Source: Wuchereria bancrofti
Taxonomy: Eukaryota; Nematoda; Chromadorea; Rhabditida; Onchocercidae
DNA: 64,000 nt
NCBI GenBank assembly: GCA_005281725.1
Contig: SSBO01000003.1
Coordinates: 9,722,398-9,786,397, forward strand
Direction: 5' to 3'
Shown in pieces: positions 52,532 to 64,000 of this stretch. Under the pieces are notes generated by a model. That model was given only the letters and a program-made list of their open reading frames with translations. It was not told the DNA's origin and did not search any database. Within the stretch, counting starts at the first letter, position 1. Each line of letters begins with the position of its first letter. The position numbers and the translations under genes are program-made.

Positions 52532-55500
52532 TTATTGAATTACTTTGTGATGCCATGAAAGAAATCCATCAAAATGTCGTTTTGCATCTAAGTAAAGCAT
52601 TCCTTCTGCAAATGAAATTAAATTTATCGTTTAAAACTTATTCATTACATTTTAAAATCATTCTTCGGTCGGTGAACTTAATTGTCACTTCTATTTGTGT
52701 TTAAAATTTCCCGAAAGAATAGAAATAATCAAAATACTGATTAAAACATATTTTTAAAAGATAAAATTTTCTTGAAAATAATAATTGTTGCAATATTAAT
52801 CAGAGGAGAAATATAGGAAAAATTAAATAATCTAACTATCATTAACAATTTCGTAAAATATCTTCGAAAAAAATTAAAGAAATTTGTAATATATATACCT
52901 GAATATGAATACGGTATAACAGTTGGTACAATACGATCCGATTGAAATGTCAAATAAAACGTATTTGTTAACTGAAATTTTTAATGAATGACTTGAATTT
53001 AATTTAAGCGGATATATTATTAGCTGTTTCTCTGCGCAAAGATGTTTCTCTGTACGTTTTTTTTAATTAAAAAAAGGAAAAAAACATTACAAAAAAAATT
53101 CAAATTGTTTTTGATTTATCGGTGGCATCATATTTCTTTATGATAAGATTATTTATCTTTCACAGAAAAATGATTATAAAAAGTTTTGTTTGATTTTCAC
53201 CGAATAATTTAACATGAAAGATTGAATAAAATGAAAATGCTTCATCACATTTTATCAAAAAACAATATCACATTTTTTTTTTTTTTTAATTAAATGCATA
53301 AATTATTATAAAAGAAAGATTACTTCACGATTTCCGGTTTCAACGTCTAAAACTTCGGCATCAACAAGAACTTCCATGTAGTGATCAGTACTGTAGCACA
53401 CCTATAATCATATTATCATTATCATATTTTATCACTTAAAATTATGACCAACTATTGATCTATCATATAATCATTGAATAATTGCAGAAGAATACTTTAA
53501 ATTTTTTATTCTTTACATTTTAAATTATTTAAGCAAAAATATAAAATATAAATGATTTGATTAGAAAAAAAAAGTTTATTTTTATTTTGTTTGTTATGCA
53601 TGCATATAACATCAACAAAGCAATTTTAAATCTCCTAAAATTTAAATCGATTCTCTCTTTTTCTTTTTAAATCTCTTATTTAAAATCGATTCTCCTATTT
53701 TTAATTCTTTTGTTTCTTTTTTTGTATATGTGCATATTATGCAACTACTTAAAAATAATGAGAAAAGTGAAGCAAATTAACATCGCTTATTCATTTTATG
53801 CCAATATTAATTGCATTAAATCAAACGATGCATAATTTTTAATATTTCTTTAAAAATCTAACTTAATGTCTGTTAAAGTATGAGGTTTACAGTACTAAAG
53901 TAGAAAGGAAATGTACTTGCAAGAGTTTAGAAATTACTTGGAAAAAGTTTAGATTTCATTTTTTCTTTAAGACTATTTATTAATTTATTATAGAAGCATT
54001 GAATGAAGCAAGAAGAATAGTTTTTCAAGTTAATTCAGTCTACGTATAGTTAAATTTATCAAAAAAAAAAAAAATTACTACATTGAATATTTTGATGTAA
54101 GAAGCTTTGGAAAAAGTATAAACAAAAAATTGTTATGGAAATTATAGGTTATATGGAACATAAAAAATTTTAGATTTAAATTCAATTCACATTTTAAACT
54201 GACATTAAAATTTAATCAAAAATAACCAATTAGGAAGCAATTCGATTCAATTAATTACACATATCTTAAGTGAACGATATGTTTTTGAATTTGAGAATTA
54301 TAATGAATGATCGTTATTAAACTTAAAATACAATATTGAATTCTAATTGAAATTTAATAACAAATTCAAAAAAAAAAGAGGAAGAAAGGAAAGTTTTTCG
54401 GATAATTTATTGAAATTACCTGGCTTGAAAGTAATAAAATTGAACCAACATCTACACTTTTTCGAAACATAATATCATCTACGCCACAAATACGACAACG
54501 ATTTCCGCTAAATTTTATAAATATCACTCACTTATTAATAATTTTTAATTAGATAAAATTAATGAAAAAAAAAGTTAAATAGTATAAACTGAATTTATGA
54601 ATAAATTGTAAAGACAAAAAAAAAAACAAAGAAAAATGTGGAAACGTAAAAAGAAAGTAAGAAGTAAAAAAAAAAGAAAAGAAAAGGTTAAGTTAAATAA
54701 TAATTACCTGAATAATGATGCATTTGACCAAGCTACTTCTAAAGCTTTTCGCATTAGAAAACCACCAAATATTTTACCATAGATATTTCGTTTTATTGGA
54801 AAACAAACAATGGTATCACTAAGATGAGCATCATGAATCCATACATGATTTGATGGTAAAATTCGACTATGACTTTTTTGACTTCTACAATTTTTAATAA
54901 AATCATAGATATTTCGTTTTATTGAAAAACAAGTTCAAAAAAAAGGAAAGAAAAACTCTTTTCGATAGTTTTGTAGTTGTAAAAATGAATTTTTAGTGTT
55001 TGATTAAATTGATCATATATTTTAATTTTGCAACACTCATAAAATTCACAAAAAATGTGCAAAATTTTGTACTTGTAAAAATGAATCTTTAGTGTTTGAT
55101 TAGATTTACAATAAAGTTTAAAAATATATGCAAAAGACAATTATTGAGTTATAAGAATTTAAATAGTTTAATCAATTGTTTAAAGTTTCAATTTAATGAA
55201 TTATATTATTGACTACTCAGTGAATACCTTATAATTTCTTATTAGCTAATGTTAAAAATTTACAAATAAGAAGCATTAATTCAGATCAAGGTAATTTTTT
55301 TTTTTTGAACTTAAATTGATACTTTTTTAAAATGAAGTTACATAATTAAGTATATTAAAAGAGTAAATTTATAACCCACAAAATTCCTTAAAAATAAAAA
55401 AAAACTTAGTAAAAACCAAAAAATCTAACCCAGATTGAACATTTTTTTTGAAAATATCATGTAATATTTTGATTTCACTTTCATTAGGTGGCCTTTTCAA

Positions 55501-58500
55501 CAGCGAATGTTCTTCATTTAATTTGCGTAATCTTTGACCTTCTGAAGTAATCTACAATTAATCAAAGTTAAGTAGCATAAGATTACATAGAAATGAATTT
55601 TTATTTAAAAAAAAAAGAATTATTAATTAAGAGAAGAAAAGAAAGACGAATAAATATTCTGAAAAGTTAATTTTACTGATATGTTATTCATTCTATTCTT
55701 TTTTCCGGTATTTTTCAAATAATAAAATAATGAAGACAAAATTTCAGAAATGACAAAGAGAGAAAGAGAGAGAGGGAGGAAGAGAGAGAAAAGGAAGAAA
55801 GGTTATATGAAGATTGTAAATATACTTATTTATATATTTATTTCACTATTTGATAACTATTATTTATATTTCAAAAAAAAAAAAAACAAATTTATGAAAG
55901 AGTTAGAATGTATATATAGCATACCTTTTCCATCATTAAAAATTGCTTCCTCTTTATCATTTGTGACAATTAATGGGACATTAGGTATTGATCGTTTACC
56001 TTGCGCATCACGCGCAACAATTACAAATTTTGTTTGTAAAAATTTTTTAGTTACACCATTCTAAATAATTTAACATGAAATTCTAATTTTTATCAATGAA
56101 ATTGAAAAACAATAAGTGAAAAAAATATAACTTTAGCCTAATAATCTAATAGCAAAACATTTTACAACAATAATTTTGTTGAATTTTTTTTTTGAGATAA
56201 ATTTAAGCATTTTTATTTAAATGAAATTTTTTTGTTTTCTCTTTTTTTGAGCAATTTTATATTGCATTGTAAAAAAAAAGAAAATTTTGGAAATGAAGTT
56301 TTAAATTTGTACAATTCTTTGCGAAAGTTGCATTGAAGTTTCAAGACTTGATCTGCCAACCCAACTTACGAAACCATCCATATAAATATCTTCGTCAACC
56401 ACAATATCATATTGATCATCCATTCCTAATAGAATAAAAAATTTGAAAAAGTATTTTACAATAAATTTAAACATTTTTATCATAATTTACAATTGAATTA
56501 AAAACAATTAATATGCAAGAAAAAAAGAAGAAAAAATAAATAAATAAAATATTATTATAGTTCAAATTACTGATATGATCGACACATGCTGTAACAAATG
56601 TAATTGGTTCGAAATCATTCGAATTTTGCACACCTATCTCTCCTTGATTATGTCGATAAGCTAACCAAACTGAAATTTTTAATCAAACATAGTTAAGGAT
56701 TAAATTCGAATTAAAATATTAAAAAAATCTGATTTGAAAATAATTTAAAACTGAAAGATTGTTAGATTCATTTGCTAAATTAGTGATGAAACATTTTTTT
56801 TTTCTCTCCCTTTCTGTTTGATTTTCGGATGATTTTCTTTATTTAAGTTATATTTATAAAAGAGTTAGCAGGAAAATAAAATTTGTTGTTGCTTTATTAA
56901 ACTTAAAGTACAAGTAATGATATATTTTTAATTTATTTCAAGTAAAAAAGAAGGATCCAAAATTTTTGTAACAAAAGTTTGAAATAATTGGAAAAAAAGA
57001 GAAAATCGTTTCTTTTTTTTTAATTCGCTAATAAAACATTTTGATAAAACACTTTTTTTAAATAATTAATGATAATTAAAACACATACTAATAATAAATA
57101 AGTTTTATTTTCTCTTAAAATAGCTAATGAAACATTAAAAAAAAAAAACTATATTTTAATAATTAATAAAATACACTAATAATAAATAAATTTTATGAGA
57201 AATGAAAATCAAACCAGCGAATGTATCAAGATCTTCGAGAAGCATACCAAAGCGTACGTGATTACGCCAACTGACATATTTAGTATGAAATTCTATATTT
57301 GAACTTTTTAAGCTTAATGGTATCAATACTTGATCACGGCTATCATTCATCATTCGATTTTGAAATTTCTCCACTTTACTAAATTTTTATTCGTTTTTTT
57401 TAAAATATAATTTAATTTTTGATAATTTTTTGAGCCATAGAGTTTTTTTTTTTGAGATATTGTTTTAATTTTTTGAAAATTTCACAAACAAAATGAAAAT
57501 TAGTGGAAATTTTTATGGTTAAAGCAAATTAATAGTGTAATACAATTTTAGGAATGATAACAATGAAAATTAATTTAATTAAAATTTCATATCTCAGTAA
57601 TATTATTTTGATTGTTAGTATATTTATTACTGATATCAAATTTTACATATTGAAAATAATCAGTACATACCTTATTGTTGTATCATTTTGTTTGATAATC
57701 GATATATGATTTTCTAGAGCTTTCTGAACTATAATAATACCAATGATTTTTTAATTTGCTGATTAAATGAAAAAATATGAATGAATGAATGAATGAATGA
57801 ATGAATGAATGAATGAATGAATGAATGAATGAATGAATGAATGAATGAATGAATGAATGAATGAATGAATGAATGAATGAATGAATGAATGAATGAATGA
57901 ATGAATGAATGAATGAATGAATGAATGAATGAATGAATGAATGAATGAATGAATGAATGAATGAATGAATGAATGAATGAATGAATGAATGAATGAATGA
58001 ATGAATGAATGAATGAATGAATGAATGAATGAATGAATGAATGAATGAATGAATGAATGAATGAATGAATGAATGAATGAATGAATGAATGAATGTAAGT
58101 GTAAAGTGGTAGAAATAAAAAAAGTAAAATAAAAGTAGAATTAATTTAAAAGTTAAAGGAATGTGAATGAATAAAATGAAATGCCATTTACGTACGTATG
58201 AAATATTCCAAGAAATATTATCTTATTCAATTTTAATTTTCTCTTTCTTGAAAGTTTTATTTTTTTCTTACGTGGAATATGTTATACGTTAAGTATATAT
58301 TTACTTACGTATGAAATATTCCAAAGAATATTTATCTATTAATGCTACATATGGCATATTCCAAGAAATCTAATTAATATATGTATTCCATAGAATTTTA
58401 TCAGTTAACGTACGTTAGAATCTTATATGCTGACGTACGTATGACATATTTAAATGGAATATTATTTATTGACGTATTTCCAAGGAATATTATAACTATT

Positions 58501-58926
58501 TATCATAATTATATAAGAAATAAGAAATTCTTATAATAAATTATAATAATAAATATATTACATATCAATGAATGAAAATAAAATCAGTTTTTTCTTTCTT
58601 TTTTTTCAATAAACTTTCAGATTGTTGCTGCATATTGATAATACAACTGATAAGCATTTAAGATAAAAGATAAATAGCACAAGAAGACAAAAATTTAATT
58701 TAGAAAAATCTAAGAAGAAGATTGATCATATGTAAGAGTAAATTCAATCTGATCTGCGATGAATTAAATTTGTTTCTATAGAAATATAAAATATTATATA
58801 CTAGTTTAAAAAAAAATAATAATAAAACTAATAATTTAATTTATCATACTTACCATCAATAATTGTTCGTTTTGGACCTGTTGTAAAACATCGTTTAATT
58901 AATGATTTTACCAATACAATAGTCAT
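52532..58926 (-). CDS. ACOT9: ACOT9-type mitochondrial acyl-CoA thioesterase, 12 exons
   Basis: Hydrolyses acyl-CoA to free acid and CoA; relatives act in mitochondria. Exons (minus): 58854-58926, 57671-57728, 57215-57378, 56571-56669, 56313-56425, 55925-56060, 55430-55541, 54708-54884, 54420-54507, 53324-53401, 52899-52971, 52532-52605; 1245 bases, 414 aa. The first ~20 residues (KSLIKRCFTTGPKRT) are basic with no acidic residue, like a mitochondrial presequence. Two hotdog domains follow, as in ACOT9: the first with RNHVRFGMLLEDLD and GFVSWVGRSSLE (149-160), the second with RILPSNHVW, IFGGFLMRKALE (290-301) and GVDDIMFRKSVDVGS. The C-terminus keeps GMLYLDAKRHF. Exon 7 starts at 55541 (ACTTCAG acceptor), because the acceptor 10 bases upstream would hit a stop. 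Intron 1 holds an ~80-copy AATG array. Substrate range is not readable. Confidence 0.94.
57777..58095. repeat. (AATG)n microsatellite, ~80 perfect units
   Basis: About 319 bp of uninterrupted ATGA/AATG tetranucleotide in intron 1 of the thioesterase gene, starting 49 bp past the 5' edge of exon 2 in plus-strand coordinates. I see no interruption along its length. Such long pure arrays are usually highly variable; the assembled length may not equal the true one. Confidence 0.97.
58185..58495. repeat. Degenerate repeats of TACGTATGAAATATTCCAAGAAATATT
   Basis: At least six imperfect copies of an element pairing TTACGTATG/GACGTACGTATG with A(A)TATTCCAAGAATATT, at about 58191, 58309, 58347, 58383, 58434 and 58471, all in intron 1 of the thioesterase gene. 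Each copy is partly palindromic (AATATTCC..GGAATATT type). Spacing is 30-120 bp. Confidence 0.65.
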
Positions 58927-61799
<2,873 letters not shown>

Positions 61800-62948
61800 A
61801 CTATCAATCTAATCTATCTATCGATAAAAACATGAAAAGAAGACATGGCCCGCTCTAATGCTACGACTGAATTTAGAATAAAAAAAGCTTTTTTGGCAAA
61901 ATCCAATTTACATCTCTTACTTCTTTCTATTTTCATTTTCTTCCCTAACATTAATTCACAATGATGTTTTAAAATTCTCTGTTAGCTCTGAAATATTGAA
62001 TTGGCATATTTAGTTGCTTCAAATATTTATCTTTCTATTATTATTATTATTGATATTGCTGTTATTGTTATTGTTGTTATTGTAATTGTTGTTATAATTG
62101 CTCAATAAATATTAGGGAAAAATTTAAATGTCACTTGAATTCACAAATAGAATAGTAATTGTTCACTAAAGTATAATTGAAATTCATGTCATATCATTTA
62201 TTTCAGAAATAACTTATCAAAAATTACTGATAAGATTTTCATAAAAAAAAGAAAAAACCGCAAAAAAGTTTTTGTTTTTTGTAAGAAAAAATATTAAAGT
62301 TTTTTATTTTTCAGTTACAAATTTAAAAAAGAGAAAAAAAGATGAGAAAAATTAAAAAATAGCATTTTTGCTCATACCAAAAATCAAAAAAAAGCATCAA
62401 TTTCAATTTTAATATGAACAAGAATTAACGCGTTTAAATAATAAATTTCTTCTTGAAATTATTTGATAAGAAATTTTTATTTCTTTTCTTTTCATTTATG
62501 TTTTGATTGAAAGTAACAAGTTGTAAATTTTGCAAAAATAAATCGTGGATTTTGCAAAATGCAAAAAAAAAAGAAAAATTTCCATCGCAACTATAGCACA
62601 TATCAAAATATCACAAAGTTTAAATTAAACTTAAATTAAATTAAAGATTTCAACAAGTAGGCACTCTAAAATGTTAATTTTTGGGGAAAAATCTATTCCA
62701 TTAGCATCAAAATATTAGATATTATATAATTGAAATAAGTTTTTGTTTTTTTTGGGGCCAATTGTTTTGGAAAATTATTGAAGCATCGAAAATTTCTTGC
62801 GAAATCTTTCAATATCATTTGTAATTTTTTGGAATTGTTTTCGAATTATTTCAACAAAATTTTTTCAAATTTATTTTGTGAATAATATGAATATGAAAAT
62901 AATGCATAAAAGAAAAAGCTTGGCTTATATATGGAAATTAATTTTTGG
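61800..62948. other. Intergenic, no gene seen
   Basis: A/T-rich sequence with (TTA/TTG)n triplets near 62040-62095 and long A runs. The open frames are Phe/Ile/Lys-rich and resemble nothing known. Confidence 0.5.
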
Positions 62949-63104
62949 GATAATATTAATCAGTCATTGTGACACTTAATTCACGTAATTCACGCAACAA
63001 AATACGATTGAATGAATGAGAATGACGATAATATTAATCAGTCATTGTGACACTTAATTCACGTAATTCACGCAACAAAATACGATTGAATGAATGAGAA
63101 TGAC
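62949..63104. repeat. 78-bp perfect tandem duplication
   Basis: Units 62949-63026 and 63027-63104 are identical by eye (both start GATAATATTAATCAGTCATT and end GAATGAATGAGAATGAC). Each contains the sub-repeat TTCACGTAATTCACGCAA. Confidence 0.95.
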
Positions 63105-63214
63105 TGAGAAAATAACGATTTTCGGAGTAAAGTCATATCATAAATGATTTATCATATCATAAAAAGAAGTATGGAACGGAATTACAAAAGAATTAATAAC
63201 CTACAATTACGGAT

Positions 63215-63610
63215 TAATTATCGCAATCAAATAGCTTGCGAATTAGTGTCGCAACTGAGATAGATAAGAGCCAATATTGCAATCGATGATATCATATGAG
63301 TTAAAATGTTGTAACTAACGGCTGCGACTTTGACTGCTGCAAAATCGATAGATAACTTGCGAGTTAGTGTCGCAGTTATTGATAGTTTAGATTAATAGCT
63401 GCAAGTTAATTTTTGCAGTCGATCGATAGATACAAATTAATATTGCGATCGATAATATGTTAACTCTCGCAATCAATAATTGCAACTTTAATTCTCGCAA
63501 ATTGATTGCTTTAAATCAATATTGAATCGATAAGTTGCGAGTTAGTGTTGCAATCAATGCAGTTAGTTATCAATTTAACTTGCAGTGCAAGCAATTCTCG
63601 CAAATCAATA
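63215..63610. repeat. Degenerate satellite-like GCGAGTTAGTGTCGCAAT repeats
   Basis: The core TTGCGAATTAGTGTCGCAAC (63234) returns as CTTGCGAGTTAGTGTCGCAG (63357) and TTGCGAGTTAGTGTTGCAAT (63535). Between them lie many ATCGAT, TTGCAATC and GCAATTCTCGCAA words, giving an unusually CpG/GCAA-rich patch. Spacing is about 120-180 bp. Non-coding. Confidence 0.7.
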
Positions 63611-63750
63611 ATTGCAATATCCGTTATGTTTTATAAATAAAAAAAATTTGTTTTTTTTTCTAATATATAATAAAACATTGGAAAAACTAAAAAGATAACA
63701 GCATGAAATTTTTAAGAGAAAAAGAACGAAGTAAGACAGACAGAGAAAGC

Positions 63751-63763
63751 TGTATGTGTGTGT

Positions 63764-63819
<56 letters not shown>
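63751..63819. repeat. (TG)n microsatellite
   Basis: About 33 TG units with one early TA interruption. Intergenic. Confidence 0.95.
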
Positions 63820-63820
<1 letters not shown>

Positions 63821-64000
63821 TAAATGATTTCCTTTAAATAAAATTTGAAATTTTAATAAACTTATTTATTCTATTCTATTAATTTGTTCGATGTTTTGAA
63901 AATATTGAATTCTATGAAAGAAAAAAAAAGTGGAAAATAAACGTATAAAAGGAATTATGAATACATTTTAGAAATTTCAATGAATTCTTATTTTTAAAAA
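63820..64000. other. Window end, nothing recognised
   Basis: Short A/T-rich stretch with no exon or RNA gene visible. Confidence 0.5.

Noticed and set aside
55542..55551. Upstream acceptor (TTGTAG) for thioesterase exon 7
   Set aside because: Using it shifts the frame and meets a stop within 13 codons; the ACTTCAG acceptor ending at 55542 restores frame and similarity.
58185..58495. Heat-shock elements
   Set aside because: GAA and TTC blocks are separated by three bases, not two, so they are not canonical sites; kept only as a repeat.

Overview
The window is eukaryotic and very A+T-rich (by eye roughly 80% A+T outside exons). Its genes are split into many short exons with GT..AG introns, and the acceptors are T-rich (TTTTCAG, TTTTTAG, ATTATAG). 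Short exons, TTTCAG-type acceptors, a serpentine chemoreceptor-like 7TM gene with decayed copies, and a worm-type CK1/TTBK kinase point to a nematode. A clade III (spirurid/filarial-like) worm is my best guess, but this is inference and the species cannot be read from the sequence.

Layout. (1) 94-219, minus: first coding exon of a calmodulin-like EF-hand protein, cut by the window edge. (2) 220-22234: about 22 kb with no gene I can recognise, made of low-complexity A/T, GA/CT tracts, small tandem and dispersed repeats, and a perfect 32-bp-arm hairpin just before the next gene. (3) 22235-26418, plus: an 8-exon AAAP-family amino acid transporter, 474 aa, with a GC-rich, foldable segment in intron 4. 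(4) 29179-32916, minus: a 7-exon CK1/TTBK-like kinase, 350 aa; its last exon lies in a ~1 kb near-perfect tandem duplication, so a second identical last exon sits at 28172-28342. (5) 35948-38546, plus: a 7-exon alpha/beta hydrolase of the BPHL (valacyclovir hydrolase) type, 283 aa, divergent from the kinase. (6) 38.9-52 kb: a receptor neighbourhood with one intact 7TM receptor (46891-48692, 5 exons, 374 aa), one broken full-length copy (43561-45480), a broken inverted copy (39070-39358), smaller fragments, and a degraded LTR-retrotransposon integrase with repeat units (40.6-42.3 kb). (7) 52532-58926, minus: a 12-exon ACOT9-type mitochondrial acyl-CoA thioesterase, 414 aa. (8) 58927-64000: intergenic, with very long perfect (TATC)n, (GT)n and other tandem arrays.

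All exon chains were joined by hand, keeping reading phase across each GT..AG junction. Each of the five complete models closes in frame, at 1425, 1053, 852, 1125 and 1245 coding bases. The genes do not look like one pathway. The thioesterase and hydrolase are housekeeping-type esterases, the transporter and kinase are independent, and only the receptor copies form a true family cluster. I found no tRNA, rRNA, CRISPR array or bacterial-type operon. The most unusual items are the structured intronic segment at 24304-24417, the perfect hairpin at 21654-21720, the duplicated terminal exon, and the decaying, partly inverted receptor cluster beside a retroelement remnant.
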